Shown: positions 25,823-39,611 of the stretch, piece by piece
Layout of the letters: the number at the start of each line of letters is the position of its first letter
How positions within the stretch are numbered: position 1 is the first letter of the stretch
DNA from: Limimaricola cinnabarinus
GTDB taxonomy: Bacteria > Pseudomonadota > Alphaproteobacteria > Rhodobacterales > Rhodobacteraceae
Direction: 5' to 3'
DNA length: 64,000 nucleotides
Assembly: GCF_002723615.1 (NCBI RefSeq)
Contig: NZ_KZ304959.1
Span: forward strand, 1 to 64,000
The notes under the pieces: generated by a model
Told to the model about the DNA's origin: nothing
Database searches by the model: none
The model's input: the letters and a program-made list of their open reading frames with translations, nothing else
Position numbers and translations under genes: made by a program

Positions 25823-28156
25823 TCATTCCGCCGTGAGCAGCGGCGGCCGGTTGCCCGAGAGCCGCTTGGCGCCGGGCTGCTCGAAGCTCAGCTCGATCTT
25901 GTCGTCCTTCACGCCGACCCGGACGATGCCGCCCTTGGTCAGCTGGCCGAACAGAAGCTCCTCGGCGAGCGGCTTCTTGATGTGCTCCTGGATCACCCGG
26001 CCCAGCGGACGCGCGCCCATCTTCTCGTCATAGCCCTTCTCGGCCAGCCATTCGCCGGCCTCGCGGGTCAGCTCGATATGGACGTTGCGGTCCATCAGCT
26101 GCGCTTCGAGCTGCAGCACGAACTTCTCGACCACCGAGATGATCGTCTCCGGCGCGAGCGGCGCGAAGGAGATCACCGCGTCGAGACGGTTGCGGAATTC
26201 GGGCGTGAAGGTCCGCTCGATCGCGGCCGTGTCCTCGCCCTCGCGCCGCGCCCGGCCAAAGCCGATCGCCTCCTTGGCCTGCTCGGCGGCCCCGGCGTTC
26301 GAGGTCATGATCAGGATCACGTTGCGGAAATCCACCGCCCGGCCGTTATGGTCGGTGAGCTTGCCGTGATCCATCACCTGCAACAGGATGTTGAACACGT
26401 CCGGATGCGCCTTCTCGATCTCGTCCAAGAGCAGCACGCAATGCGGATGCTGGTCGACGCCGTCGGTCAGAAGACCGCCCTGGTCGAAGCCGACATAGCC
26501 CGGAGGCGCGCCGATCAGGCGGGAGACCGCGTGCTTCTCCATGTATTCCGACATGTCGAAGCGCAACATCTCCACGCCCAGCGTCTGGCTGAGCTGCTTG
26601 GCCACCTCGGTCTTGCCGACGCCGGTGGGGCCGGCGAAGAGGTAGTTGCCGATCGGCTTCTCGGGCTCGCGCAGGCCGGCGCGGGCCAGCTTGATCGCCG
26701 AGGAAAGCGCCGTGATCGCGGTGTCCTGACCGAAGACCACGCGCTTGAGGGTCGGCTCCAGATCCTTGAGCACCTCGGCGTCGTCCTTGGAGACGTTCTT
26801 GGGCGGGATGCGGGCGATCTTGGCGATCACCGCCTCGATCTCCTTGGCGCCGATCGTCTTGCGCCGCTTGCTCTCGGCCACGAGATGCTGCGCGGCACCC
26901 GCCTCGTCGATCACGTCGATCGCCTTGTCGGGCAGCTTGCGGTCGTTGATGTAGCGCGCCGACAGCTCCACCGCCGTCTTGATGGCGTCGGCGGTGTACT
27001 TGATCTGGTGGTGATCCTCGAAATAGGGCTTGAGGCCCTTGAGGATCTTCACCGCGTCATCGACCGAAGGCTCGTTCACGTCGATCTTCTGGAAGCGACG
27101 CGAGAGCGCGCGGTCCTTTTCGAAGTGCTGGCGGAACTCCTTGTAGGTCGTGCTGCCCATGCAGCGCAGCTTGCCGCCCTGCAGCGCGGGCTTCAGCAGG
27201 TTCGAGGCGTCCATCGCGCCGCCCGAGGTCGCGCCCGCGCCGATCACGGTGTGGATCTCGTCGATGAAGAGCACCGCGTCGGGGTGGTTCTCCATCTCGG
27301 TCATCACCGCCTTCAGCCGCTCCTCGAAATCGCCGCGATAGCGGGTGCCGGCGAGCAGCGCGCCCATGTCGAGGCTGTAGATCGTGGCACCGGAGAGCAC
27401 CTCGGGCACCGCGCCCTCGACGATCTTCCAGGCGAGGCCCTCGGCGATGGCGGTCTTGCCGACGCCCGGATCGCCCACGAGAAGCGGGTTGTTCTTGCGG
27501 CGGCGGCACAGCACCTGGATGCAGCGCTCGACCTCGTGCTCGCGGCCGATCAGCGGATCGACGTCGCCCTTGCGCGACTTGGCGTTGAGATCGACGCAGT
27601 ACTTGGCGAGCGCGCTGTCCTTTTCCTCGCTCGATCCGCCGGAGGTGGCGGAGGCGGTGTCTTCCTCGTCCTTTTCGGCGGCACCGGTGATGGGGCGGCT
27701 TTCGCCGAAGGCCGGGTCCTTGGCCTGCCCATGGGCGATGAAATTGACCGCGTCGTAGCGGGTCATGTCCTGCTCTTGCAGGAAATAGGCGGCGTTGCTC
27801 TCGCGCTCGGCAAAGATCGCGACGAGCACGTTGGCGCCGGTGACCTCGGTGCGGCCCGAGGATTGCACATGGATCGCGGCGCGCTGGATCACGCGCTGGA
27901 AGGCGGCGGTGGGCACGGCTTCGGAGCCGTCCACATCGGTGACGAGGGTGGAGAGATCATCCTCGATGAAATCCTCGAGCGACTTGCGCAGCTCTTCGAG
28001 ATCGACGGCGCAGGCGCGCATCACGCGGGCGGCGTCGGGTTCTTCGATCAGGGCCAGCAGGAGGTGTTCGAGGGTCGCGAGCTCATGGCGGCGGGCATTG
28101 GCCAGAGCCAGCGCCGCGTGGATGGACTGCTCGAGAGTGGTCGAAAAAGACGGCAC
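25823..28156 (-). CDS. clpA: ATP-dependent Clp protease ATPase subunit ClpA
   Basis: A 777-residue AAA+ unfoldase that feeds substrates to ClpP. The double N-terminal Clp repeat comes first (residues 1-145), then a variable linker, AAA domain 1 with Walker A GDPGVGKT (228-235) and Walker B VLFIDEIHT, and AAA domain 2 with GPTGVGKTEVAKQL and LLLDEIEKAHPD. The ClpP-docking loop IGFGR is present in EAIGFGRARREGE. Slightly longer than the E. coli protein (758). No M-domain is present, which separates it from ClpB. The adaptor gene clpS is not next to it. A heat-shock-like promoter lies upstream. Confidence 0.95.
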   Translation of the reverse strand: MPSFSTTLEQSIHAALALANARRHELATLEHLLLALIEEPDAARVMRACAVDLEELRKSLEDFIEDDLSTLVTDVDGSEAVPTAAFQRVIQRAAIHVQSSGRTEVTGANVLVAIFAERESNAAYFLQEQDMTRYDAVNFIAHGQAKDPAFGESRPITGAAEKDEEDTASATSGGSSEEKDSALAKYCVDLNAKSRKGDVDPLIGREHEVERCIQVLCRRRKNNPLLVGDPGVGKTAIAEGLAWKIVEGAVPEVLSGATIYSLDMGALLAGTRYRGDFEERLKAVMTEMENHPDAVLFIDEIHTVIGAGATSGGAMDASNLLKPALQGGKLRCMGSTTYKEFRQHFEKDRALSRRFQKIDVNEPSVDDAVKILKGLKPYFEDHHQIKYTADAIKTAVELSARYINDRKLPDKAIDVIDEAGAAQHLVAESKRRKTIGAKEIEAVIAKIARIPPKNVSKDDAEVLKDLEPTLKRVVFGQDTAITALSSAIKLARAGLREPEKPIGNYLFAGPTGVGKTEVAKQLSQTLGVEMLRFDMSEYMEKHAVSRLIGAPPGYVGFDQGGLLTDGVDQHPHCVLLLDEIEKAHPDVFNILLQVMDHGKLTDHNGRAVDFRNVILIMTSNAGAAEQAKEAIGFGRARREGEDTAAIERTFTPEFRNRLDAVISFAPLAPETIISVVEKFVLQLEAQLMDRNVHIELTREAGEWLAEKGYDEKMGARPLGRVIQEHIKKPLAEELLFGQLTKGGIVRVGVKDDKIELSFEQPGAKRLSGNRPPLLTAE

Positions 28157-28227
28157 GATGATGTGCTCCTCTGATCGGGGGTCCGGGCGGTTGGGTGAGC
28201 CGCCATGACCGTGGCCTCTATAGTCAA

Positions 28228-28255
28228 AGATCGGGTTTATCGGCCGCGCTTCAAG
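28228..28255 (-). promoter_or_regulatory. Candidate RpoH (sigma-32) promoter of clpA
   Basis: On the minus strand CTTGAA (28255-28250), a 14-base spacer and CCCGATCT (28235-28228) fit the heat-shock consensus CTTGAAA-N11-16-CCCCATNT with one or two changes. It is about 70 bases upstream of the clpA start. Agrees with clpA being heat inducible in many bacteria. Confidence 0.5.
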
Positions 28256-28358
28256 TTAAAACTCGCAAAAACCATGTCCGTAACGATGCGACGTCACGCA
28301 GCTGTGTGTTTTGCACGCCAAGACCTCACGATCCGTTGCGACGACGCAGCGGAATGGT

Positions 28359-29120
28359 TTAGAAGCGATCTTTTCTGCCCCGGATCTCCGCAAAGACCTT
28401 GGCGGCATCCTCGCCTTCGAATCCGAGCGCGCGTTGCAATTCGGGCGCATCGGCGCGCAGGAAGGGGTTGGTCGCGCGTTCGTCGGACAGGCGCGAGGGC
28501 ACCGTGGGCCGGCCTTCGGCGCGGGCCTTGGCGATCTCGGCGGCGCGGGCCTGAAGCGCGGCGTTGTCCGGCTCGATGGTGCGCGCGAAGCGGGCATTGG
28601 TCTCGGTGTATTCATGGCCCGAGCAGATCAGCGTCTGGCCCGGCAGGTCGCGCAGGCGGCGCAGGCTGTCCCACATCTGTTCGGGCGTCCCCTCGAACAG
28701 CCGCCCGCAGCCCAGCGCCATCAGGCTGTCGGCGGTGAAGGCCATGTGATCCTGCCCGAAATGAAAGGCGACATGGCCGATCGTGTGGCCCGGCACGTCG
28801 ATCACCTCGACCGCGCGGTCCAGAACCTCCAGGGGATCGCCCGGCGCGACGGCAAGATCGAGCGGCGGCAGCCGGTGCGCATCGGCGGCCGCGCCGATCA
28901 CCCGCGCGCCGTCGCGCAGATCGGCGAGGCCCGCGACGTGGTCGTCATGGTGATGGGTGATCAGGATGTCGGACAGGCTCCAGCCATGCGCGTCGAGCGC
29001 GGCGCGGATCGGCGCGGCCTCGGGCGCGTCGACCAGCGCGGTGCGCCCCGAGGCGGGATCGTGCAGCAGGAATGCGTAGTTGTCCGAGAGGCACGCAACG
29101 GTGAGAAGTTCGAGAGGCAT
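28359..29120 (-). CDS. gloB: Hydroxyacylglutathione hydrolase (glyoxalase II)
   Basis: A 253-residue metallo-beta-lactamase-fold enzyme that hydrolyses S-D-lactoylglutathione, the second step in methylglyoxal detoxification. Metal-binding residues are in THHHDDH (His56 to His61), [21 protein letters not shown], and SGHEYT. The C-terminal HAGH domain with TNPFLR is also typical. Start at 29120 ([17 protein letters not shown]) is at the family position. Divergent from the methyltransferase gene, 95 bases between starts. Confidence 0.94.
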   Translation of the reverse strand: MPLELLTVACLSDNYAFLLHDPASGRTALVDAPEAAPIRAALDAHGWSLSDILITHHHDDHVAGLADLRDGARVIGAAADAHRLPPLDLAVAPGDPLEVLDRAVEVIDVPGHTIGHVAFHFGQDHMAFTADSLMALGCGRLFEGTPEQMWDSLRRLRDLPGQTLICSGHEYTETNARFARTIEPDNAALQARAAEIAKARAEGRPTVPSRLSDERATNPFLRADAPELQRALGFEGEDAAKVFAEIRGRKDRF

Positions 29121-29215
29121 GGCGGCACCCGTGTTTTGGTTGCTATGGTAGCACGCAGCTAGACCGGCGTCCGTCACCGGCTCGTGAATTCTGGGCAGAG
29201 GATCGCAGGACCGCA

Positions 29216-29977
29216 ATGCATCTCGACGTGCTCGATCTGCGCAATTTCTATTATCGCAGCGCCCTGGGGCGGGCGGCGCAGAAGGTGATCCGCGACCAGC
29301 TCGTCGAATGGTGGCCGGTGGCGCATCTGCAGGGGCAGACCGTGGCGGGCTACGGCTTCGCGGTGCCGCTGCTGCGCCCCTATCTCGCGCAGGCGCGCCG
29401 CGTGATCGGGCTGATGCCGGGGCCGCAGGGGGTGATGCCCTGGCCCGCGGGGCAGCCCAATGTCTCGGTCTTGTGCGAGGAGACGCTCTGGCCGATCCGC
29501 ACCGGTCAGGTGGACCGGCTGGTGCTGATGCACGGGCTCGAGACCTCGGAGCACGCGGGCGCGTTGCTCGACGAATGCTGGCGCGCTCTGGGGCCGGGGG
29601 GGCGGGCGGTCTTCGTGGTGCCCAACCGCGCGGGGCTGTGGTCGCGTTCGGACGCCACGCCCTTCGGCTATGGGCGGCCCTATTCGCTGGGCCAGCTCGA
29701 AGCGCAGCTGCGCGGCCACCGCTTCGTCACCGAACGGGCGATCTCGGCGCTCTACCGCCCGCCGAGCCTGCGGCGCGGCTGGCGCCGCTCGGCGGCGCTT
29801 CTGGAAAAGGCGGGGCGGCACATGCCGGTGCTCAATACCGGCGGCGTGCTGATGGTCGAGGCCTCAAAGCAGGTGACGGCGCCGACCCGGCCGGGGCTGA
29901 CCTCGGCCGTGAAGCGCCCCTTGCGGGTGCTCGAGGGGATCGGCGCGCCGGTGCCCGAACCCTCGCGCCGCGGCTGA
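29216..29977 (+). CDS. Class I SAM-dependent methyltransferase-like protein
   Basis: A 253-residue protein with a methyltransferase fold: a nucleotide-binding start ([23 protein letters not shown]), an acidic turn in [15 protein letters not shown] and [20 protein letters not shown], typical of motifs III-V. The conserved glycine motif (G-Y-G-F) is looser than usual, and the substrate cannot be inferred. It is divergent from gloB; in this group such a gene beside gloB is a common arrangement, though I know no proven link. Confidence 0.72.
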   Translation: MHLDVLDLRNFYYRSALGRAAQKVIRDQLVEWWPVAHLQGQTVAGYGFAVPLLRPYLAQARRVIGLMPGPQGVMPWPAGQPNVSVLCEETLWPIRTGQVDRLVLMHGLETSEHAGALLDECWRALGPGGRAVFVVPNRAGLWSRSDATPFGYGRPYSLGQLEAQLRGHRFVTERAISALYRPPSLRRGWRRSAALLEKAGRHMPVLNTGGVLMVEASKQVTAPTRPGLTSAVKRPLRVLEGIGAPVPEPSRRG

Positions 29978-30102
29978 GCCCGATTCCGCAGGGCGCGGGC
30001 CGCGTCCACCGGGCGCAGGGTGCGGGGGCAGGGCAAAATGTCACACCCCGCCGGGGCAGGCGGGCATGGGCCGCACGCTGCGCGAGAGAGGCTTCAAGGC
30101 GG

Positions 30103-30131
30103 TTGCGACACCCGGGTGGCTCTGCTACATC
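30103..30131 (+). promoter_or_regulatory. Candidate promoter of atpHAGDC
   Basis: TTGCGA (30103-30108), a 17-base spacer and TACATC (30126-30131), about 110 bases before the atpH start. Fair match to sigma-70 promoters of this group and the only one seen in the 262-base gap between the methyltransferase and atpH. Confidence 0.45.
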
Positions 30132-30239
30132 GCCCCTGATTTTGACGGCCTTCGCCCGCGCGAGGGCCTTGCAAGCTGCCCGACCGTCGCCATTTTCCCG
30201 GCGCGGAATGTCCGGGCCCAAGACTGCGGAAGGGTGGAC

Positions 30240-30799
30240 GTGTCCGAACCAGCATCGATCTCAACCGGCATCGCTCAGCGCTATGCCACGGCCGTGTTCG
30301 ACCTGGCGCGGGAGGGCGACGATCTCGCCGCCCTGACGTCGGATGTCGAGGCGCTGCGCGCGGCGCTGGCCGAAAGCGCGGAGTTCCGCGACCTGATCTC
30401 CTCGCCGGTCTACAGCCGCGACGATCAGGGCCGCGCGATCTCGGCGATCGCCGGCAAGATGGGCCTGACGCAGACCATGACCAACGTGCTCGGGCTGATG
30501 GCCTCCAAGCGCCGCCTCTTCGCGCTGCCGCAGATGCTGCGCGCGCTCGACGAGAAGCTGGCCGAGGCCCGCGGCGAGGTGACCGCCGACGTCACCACCG
30601 CCAAGCCGCTCTCCGACAAACAGAAATCGGCGCTGGCCGCCGCGCTCAAGGAGAGCGCCGGTCGCGAGGTGAAGATCAATCAGACCGTGGATGAAAGCCT
30701 CATCGGCGGTCTCGTCGTCAAGCTGGGCTCGAAGATGATCGACACCTCGATCCGCTCGAAGCTCCAGGCACTCCAGAACACCATGAAAGAGGTCGGATA

Positions 30800-30800
<1 letters not shown>
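30240..30800 (+). CDS. atpH: ATP synthase F1 delta subunit
   Basis: A 186-residue F1 delta subunit (OSCP), joining the alpha/beta head to the peripheral stalk. [14 protein letters not shown] at the start and [12 protein letters not shown], then [21 protein letters not shown] near the end are typical. GTG at 30240 is the start chosen: the family begins with (M)SEPASIS, and an AGGGTGG site precedes it. First gene of the operon; stop overlaps the atpA start (TAATG). Confidence 0.96.
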
Positions 30801-32338
<1,538 letters not shown>

Positions 32339-32368
32339 AACCAGCCACGGAACTAGGGAGGCTGGCCG

Positions 32369-34688
<2,320 letters not shown>

Positions 34689-34700
34689 TAGGAGGGCTTC

Positions 34701-35138
34701 ATGGCCGACACGCTGCAATTCGACCTGGTCAGCCCGGAACGGAAGCTTGCTTCCGTTTCGGTGACCGAGGTGCGCATTCCGGGCACCGATGGTGACCTGA
34801 CGGCGATGGCGGGCCACACGCCCACCATCACCACCCTGCGTCCCGGCCTGTTGCAGGTCGTGCATCAGGGCGGCACCGACGACTACGTGATCTCCGGCGG
34901 CTTCGCCGAGATCGGCCCCGACAGCGTCTCCGTGCTGGCCGAGCGCGCGCATCCGCGCGGCGAGGTCACGCAGGAGATCTACGAGGGCATGGTCGAGGAG
35001 TTCGCCTCGGCGCATCGCGACGCGCAGGCGAAGTTCGAGAACGAGCCGGGTCCGGTCGACGACACGGCGAAGCTTCTCGCCGACATGGTCGCGGTCGGCA
35101 CGCATATCGGGCTCGACCCCAAACAGCCCAATTTTTGA
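34701..35138 (+). CDS. atpC: ATP synthase F1 epsilon subunit
   Basis: A 145-residue epsilon subunit that links gamma to the c-ring and can inhibit ATP hydrolysis. The N-terminal beta-barrel ([20 protein letters not shown], then [19 protein letters not shown]) is standard. The C-terminal helical part ([14 protein letters not shown]...) is short compared with E. coli but usual here. Last gene of the operon, followed by a terminator. Confidence 0.96.
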   Translation: MADTLQFDLVSPERKLASVSVTEVRIPGTDGDLTAMAGHTPTITTLRPGLLQVVHQGGTDDYVISGGFAEIGPDSVSVLAERAHPRGEVTQEIYEGMVEEFASAHRDAQAKFENEPGPVDDTAKLLADMVAVGTHIGLDPKQPNF

Positions 35139-35159
35139 CCGGTTGGACTGATCAGATCG

Positions 35160-35186
35160 AAAGGCCCCGCGCGAGCGGGGCCTTTT
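35160..35186 (+). terminator. atp operon rho-independent terminator
   Basis: Stem AAGGCCCCGC / GCGGGGCCTT (35161-35170 and 35175-35184), loop GCGA, then TT, 22 bases after atpC. An A before and T after extend the stem by one pair. Confidence 0.85.
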
Positions 35187-35216
35187 CGCGTTGCGGTTCC
35201 GGGGGAAGGGCAGGCG

Positions 35217-35567
35217 ATGGTGCAATATCTGCAAGGCCGCTTCGGCATCGACCAGGGCGAGGTGATGCCGTTTTCGGATTTCGAGAATGACGGACCGATG
35301 TGGGCCGGGACGGGCACGCGCGAGGTGCGCAGCCCGATCGTTTTCTCGGTGCCGTTTTCCATGCCGCCGCTGGTGCAGCTCGGCGTGACCATGTGGGACA
35401 TTTCCGAAACCGCGGCGATGCGGCTCGACGTGGCGTCGGAGGCGATCGAGGCGGGCGGGTTCACGCTGCGGATGCGCACCTGGGGCGACAGCCGGATCGC
35501 GCGGCTGCGCGTGGCGTGGATCGCCTTCGGCGCCTGCCGCGACGAGGAGATGTGGGAGGTGGATTGA
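35217..35567 (+). CDS. H-type lectin domain protein
   Basis: A 116-residue protein matching the H-type lectin fold known from snail agglutinin and slime-mold discoidin: RSPIVFSVPFSMPPLVQLGV near residues 37-56 and GFTLRMRTWGDSRIARLRVA, then WIAFG. The N-terminal 30 residues are family-specific (MVQYLQGRFGIDQGEV). No signal peptide is seen, so it would be cytoplasmic or leave by an unusual route. H-type lectins bind N-acetylgalactosamine-type sugars in animals; bacterial function is not known. It begins just after the atp terminator, with a GGGGGAAGGG site upstream. Confidence 0.75.
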   Translation: MVQYLQGRFGIDQGEVMPFSDFENDGPMWAGTGTREVRSPIVFSVPFSMPPLVQLGVTMWDISETAAMRLDVASEAIEAGGFTLRMRTWGDSRIARLRVAWIAFGACRDEEMWEVD

Positions 35568-35630
35568 GCGCGGCCCGCCTCGAGGCTCGCGCCGGGACGC
35601 CGGGCACGGGCCCGGCCGGAAAGCGCCGGT

Positions 35631-35831
35631 TCAGGCGAGGTGCTGGTTCATGCTCACGCGGTGCAGGGCGCGCAGCATCGGCCCGATCAGGACGAAGATC
35701 AGCGCGGAGATCGGCCCGGAGGCGATCCAGAGCGTCAGCCCGGCCAGCAGCGGCAGGGCGCCGGTGGCCACCGAGATCACCGCGGCGGTGAAACCGACGA
35801 GACTTCCAAGAAGTATGAAGATCGTACCCAT
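35631..35831 (-). CDS. Small integral membrane protein (66 aa)
   Basis: A 66-residue protein with two hydrophobic helices (MGTIFILLGSLVGFTAAVIS and TLWIASGPISALIFVLIGPM) and a short basic C-terminus. AGGAGAG lies just before the ATG at 35831. No family recognised with confidence; small two-helix proteins of this kind are common in the group. It converges on the lectin gene. Confidence 0.65.
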   Translation of the reverse strand: MGTIFILLGSLVGFTAAVISVATGALPLLAGLTLWIASGPISALIFVLIGPMLRALHRVSMNQHLA

Positions 35832-36039
35832 GTGCTCTCTCCTGCGATGTCTCTCGACCGTGGTGACCGAATCCGGCGGCAATATGGCCGGATCGGGGTT
35901 CGCAGGTGATGATACCGTGGCAAAAGTTGCCCGGCGGTGAATTCACCGGCGACGGGAAAGACAAGCCCCTTGCGTGACCAAAACGCCCCAGACGCTGTCG
36001 CGGCCGGGGCGTCGATTGGTTTCGCCGATCGCGGAAGGA

Positions 36040-36246
36040 TCAGGCGAGGGCCAGGTTCACGGCCGATTCGCGGCCGTCGCGGCCGGCTTCGATGTCGAAG
36101 CTGACCTTCTGGTCGTCACGCAGGCCGGTCAGGCCCGAACGCTCGACGGCCGAGATGTGGACGAAGACGTCCTTGCTGCCGCCATCGGGCGCGATGAAGC
36201 CGAAGCCTTTGGTGGTGTTGAACCATTTCACGGTGCCAGTGGCCAT
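36040..36246 (-). CDS. Cold-shock domain protein
   Basis: A 68-residue CspA-type RNA chaperone consisting of one cold-shock domain. RNP1 is [10 protein letters not shown] and RNP2 is DVFVHIS; the GTVKWFN start is typical. Such proteins melt RNA hairpins and are induced by cold or growth-phase change. AGGAG lies before the ATG. The 285-base gap upstream (36247-36531) to the end of ettA is long enough for a regulated leader, as known for cspA-type genes, but no thermosensor could be drawn by eye. Confidence 0.93.
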   Translation of the reverse strand: MATGTVKWFNTTKGFGFIAPDGGSKDVFVHISAVERSGLTGLRDDQKVSFDIEAGRDGRESAVNLALA

Positions 36247-36531
36247 CGTGTGATCTCCTGTCATGCGCTGCCCACGAAACTGCGGCAGCCCGGCTTGGTC
36301 AGTGTCGCATCGAAAGAACTGCAGCCAGTGACGGAGAACAGCGGTCGAGGGAATAACGTTCGCAAGGGCGCGTATGAGGCCCGGCGGGTGCGAAAGCAAG
36401 ATGATTCGACACGACCATGCATGGGCAGCGGATCACCGCCCATGCCGATCTCTGCCCATGCCATGCCGCGGCCCCGCGCGGGCCGCGCTTGCGCCGCAAG
36501 CCGGGCGGGGCACCGGCCCCGCCCGGCAGTC

Positions 36532-38187
36532 TCAGCGCGTGAACTTCTTGAACTTGACCCGCTTGGGCTCCAGCGCATCGGCCCCGAGGCGGCGCTTCTT
36601 GTCCTCCTCGTAATCCTCGAAGTTGCCCTGGAACCACTCGACATGCGCCTCGCCCTCGAAGGCGAGGATATGGGTGCAGATCCGGTCGAGGAAGAAGCGG
36701 TCGTGGCTGATCACCACCGCGCAGCCCGCGAAATCCACGAGCGCATCCTCGAGCGCGCGCAGCGTCTCGACGTCGAGGTCGTTGGTCGGCTCGTCGAGCA
36801 GCAGCACGTTGCCGCCATCCTTCAAAAGCCGCGCCATGTGCACGCGGTTGCGCTCGCCGCCAGACAGCAGGCTCACCTTCTTCTGCTGGTCGCCGCCCTT
36901 GAAGTTGAACGCGCCGCAATAGGCGCGGGAGTTCATCGAGGCGTCGCCGAGCTCGATCACCTCCGCGCCGCCCGAGATCGCCTCCCAGACGGTGGCGTCG
37001 GGGTTCAGATCGTCGCGGCTCTGGTCGACATAGGAGAGCTTGACGGTGTCGCCGAACTCGATCCGGCCTTCGTCGGGCTGCTCCTGCCCGGTGAGCATCT
37101 TGAACAGGGTCGACTTGCCCGCGCCGTTCGGGCCGATCACGCCGACGATGCCGCCCGGCGGCAGCGAGAACTCCAGATCCTCAATCAGGAGCTTGTCGCC
37201 CATCGCCTTCTTGAGACCCTCGACCTCGATCACCTTGCCGCCGAGCCGGGGGCCATTGGGGATGACGATCTGCGCCTTGCCGACGCGCTCGCGCTCGGAC
37301 TGGCTGGCCAGCTCCTCATAGGCCGCGATCCGCGCCTTGGACTTGGCCTGCCGCGCCTTCTGGCCCTGCCGCATCCATTCCAGCTCGCGCTGCAGCGTGT
37401 TCTGCTTGGACTTGTCCTCGCGCGCCTCCTGTTCGAGCCGCTTGGCCTTCTGCTCCAGCCAGCTCGAATAGTTGCCCTCGTAGGGGATGCCCCGGCCGCG
37501 GTCGAGCTCGAGGATCCAGGAGGTGATGTCGTCGAGGAAGTAGCGGTCGTGGGTGACGACGAGGATCGTGCCCTTGTACTCGATCAGGTGGTTCTGCAGC
37601 CAGGCGATCGTTTCGGCGTCGAGATGGTTGGTCGGCTCGTCAAGGAGCAGCATGTCGGGCGCTTCGAGCAAGAGCTTGCACAGCGCCACGCGGCGCGCCT
37701 CGCCGCCCGAGAGGGTCGAGACGTCGGCATCGTCGGGCGGGCAGCGCAGCGCCTCCATCGCGACGTCGATCTGCGCGTCGAGATCCCACAGGTTCTGCGC
37801 GTCGATGTCGTCCTGCAGCTTGGCCATCTCCTCGGCGGTCTCGTCCGAGTAGTTCATCGCAAGCTCGTTGTAGCGCTCGAGCACCGCCTGCTTTTCGGCC
37901 ACGCCCTCCATGACGTTCTCGCGCACGGTCTTGGTCTCGTCGAGCTTGGGCTCCTGGGGCAGGTAGCCCACGCGCGCGCCCTCGGCGGCCCAGGCCTCGC
38001 CCTGGAAATCCTTGTCGATCCCGGCCATGATCTTGAGCAGGGTGGATTTGCCCGCGCCGTTGACGCCGACCACGCCGATCTTCACGCCGGGCAGGAAGTT
38101 CAGCCGGATGTTCTCGAATGTCTTCTTGCCGCCGGGATAGGTCTTGGACACCCCATCCATGTGATAGACGTACTGGTAGCTGGCCAT
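36532..38187 (-). CDS. ettA: ABC-F family translational throttle EttA
   Basis: A 551-residue ABC-F protein with two ATP-binding cassettes in tandem and no membrane part. Walker A motifs VGVNGAGKS and IGPNGAGKS, signature motifs LSGGEARRV and LSGGERNRV, and Walker [12 protein letters not shown] and [11 protein letters not shown] are intact. The length and the arm and linker sequence ([20 protein letters not shown]) fit EttA, which binds the ribosomal E site and gates translation by the ADP/ATP ratio. Start at 38187 follows AGGAG. Divergent from the AI-2E gene. Confidence 0.93.
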   Translation of the reverse strand: MASYQYVYHMDGVSKTYPGGKKTFENIRLNFLPGVKIGVVGVNGAGKSTLLKIMAGIDKDFQGEAWAAEGARVGYLPQEPKLDETKTVRENVMEGVAEKQAVLERYNELAMNYSDETAEEMAKLQDDIDAQNLWDLDAQIDVAMEALRCPPDDADVSTLSGGEARRVALCKLLLEAPDMLLLDEPTNHLDAETIAWLQNHLIEYKGTILVVTHDRYFLDDITSWILELDRGRGIPYEGNYSSWLEQKAKRLEQEAREDKSKQNTLQRELEWMRQGQKARQAKSKARIAAYEELASQSERERVGKAQIVIPNGPRLGGKVIEVEGLKKAMGDKLLIEDLEFSLPPGGIVGVIGPNGAGKSTLFKMLTGQEQPDEGRIEFGDTVKLSYVDQSRDDLNPDATVWEAISGGAEVIELGDASMNSRAYCGAFNFKGGDQQKKVSLLSGGERNRVHMARLLKDGGNVLLLDEPTNDLDVETLRALEDALVDFAGCAVVISHDRFFLDRICTHILAFEGEAHVEWFQGNFEDYEEDKKRRLGADALEPKRVKFKKFTR

Positions 38188-38313
38188 CGGGGAACTCCTG
38201 TCTGCGATCGGCCCCCTCATACGCGTGGCGGCGCGGCGTAGCAATCGGGGCGCATGCGGAACCGCCCTTTGCGCGCTGACGTTGGAGAGCATTGCGCAAG
38301 GGGGGCATTCGGG

Positions 38314-39522
38314 GTGACGAACAGCGAAACGCGCGGCGGGGCGGCGGCGCAGGAGGCCCAGGCGCCGGACCCCTATATCGACCATGCCGAACAGGGGCTG
38401 TCGGAGCTGCGCAAGATCCGCCGCCTGATGCTGTGCAGCTTTCTGCTGGCGATGTTCACCGCCACCTATTTCGCCCGCGACGTGCTCTTGCCGATCGTGC
38501 TGGCGATCCTGCTGACGCTGACCCTGCGCCCGGTCGTGCGCGGGCTGCAGCGGATCGGCATCCCGCCGGGGATCAGCGCGGTGCTCCTGATGCTGGCGAT
38601 CGGGCTGGGCTTTGCCGTCGCGGGCTATTTCCTTTCGGGGCCGATCGGCCAGATGGCGGCGCGCGCGCCGCAGATCGGGATGGAGGTGCAGTTCAAGCTC
38701 GCCGGGCTGATGGACCGGCTCGCCTCGCTGCGCGAGGTCGGCGAGCAGGTGACCGAGATGGCCGACGCCGCCGGCGCCACCGACGAGAAGATGGAGGTGG
38801 TGGTCGACCAGTCCGGGCCGATCCCCTCGGCGGTGGGCAGCGTCGCCTCGATCGGCTCCTCGCTGGTGGCGGCGATGATCCTGACCCTGTTCCTGCTCGC
38901 CTCGGGCGATTTCTACCACCGCCGCATCGTCGAGGCCTCGCCCAAGCTGCACGACAAGAAGCGCGCGCTGACCATCGTGCGCGACGTGGAAAGGCAGATC
39001 TCGCGCTATCTCGGCGCGATCACGGTGATCAATGCGGGCCTCGGCGTGGCGATCGGGCTGGCGCTGTGGATCATCGGCCTGCCGATGCCGCATGTCTGGG
39101 GCACGCTGGCCTTCCTCTTGAACTTCATGCCCTTCATCGGCGCGATCATCGGCACCGTCGCCGCCGGTGCCTTTGCGCTGGTGAGCTTCGAGAGCGTGCC
39201 TTACGCGCTGCTGGTGCCGCTGGCCTATTTCACGCTGACCACCATCGAGGGCAATTTCGTCACGCCGATGCTGGTCGGGCGCAGGCTCGAGCTCAACATC
39301 GTGTCGGTCTTCGTCACGGTCGCCTTCTGGATCTGGCTGTGGGGCGTGCCCGGCGCGGTGCTGGCGGTGCCGTTTCTCGTGGTGGTCAAGGCGGTGTGCG
39401 ACCATGTCCCCTCGCTCAAGGCCTTCGGCAGCTTCCTCTCCGGCGATCCGGCGATGAAGGCCGAGGACCGCGACGCGGATGGCCGGGAGCAGAACGGCAA
39501 ACCGGCGACCAGGGCCGCCTGA
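38314..39522 (+). CDS. AI-2E family transporter (PerM/YdiK type)
   Basis: A 402-residue inner-membrane protein of the AI-2 exporter/PerM superfamily. A hydrophobic pair near residues 40-80 ([20 protein letters not shown], then [11 protein letters not shown]) and the conserved C-terminal half ([51 protein letters not shown]) are diagnostic. Members export autoinducer-2 or act as Na+/H+ antiporters; the role here is open. Start GTG 38314 (GTGACGAACAGC) follows AAGGGGGG; an ATG at 38254 would add a 20-residue unlikely extension. Confidence 0.85.
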   Translation: MTNSETRGGAAAQEAQAPDPYIDHAEQGLSELRKIRRLMLCSFLLAMFTATYFARDVLLPIVLAILLTLTLRPVVRGLQRIGIPPGISAVLLMLAIGLGFAVAGYFLSGPIGQMAARAPQIGMEVQFKLAGLMDRLASLREVGEQVTEMADAAGATDEKMEVVVDQSGPIPSAVGSVASIGSSLVAAMILTLFLLASGDFYHRRIVEASPKLHDKKRALTIVRDVERQISRYLGAITVINAGLGVAIGLALWIIGLPMPHVWGTLAFLLNFMPFIGAIIGTVAAGAFALVSFESVPYALLVPLAYFTLTTIEGNFVTPMLVGRRLELNIVSVFVTVAFWIWLWGVPGAVLAVPFLVVVKAVCDHVPSLKAFGSFLSGDPAMKAEDRDADGREQNGKPATRAA

Positions 39523-39611
39523 GACCGGTTTGACAGCGCGCGAAGCCGCGTCCTAGGCTCCGCTTCGATGCCGGGGGCGGGGGCCATCCCGGCCAAGAGG
39601 AGATCCTTCGC

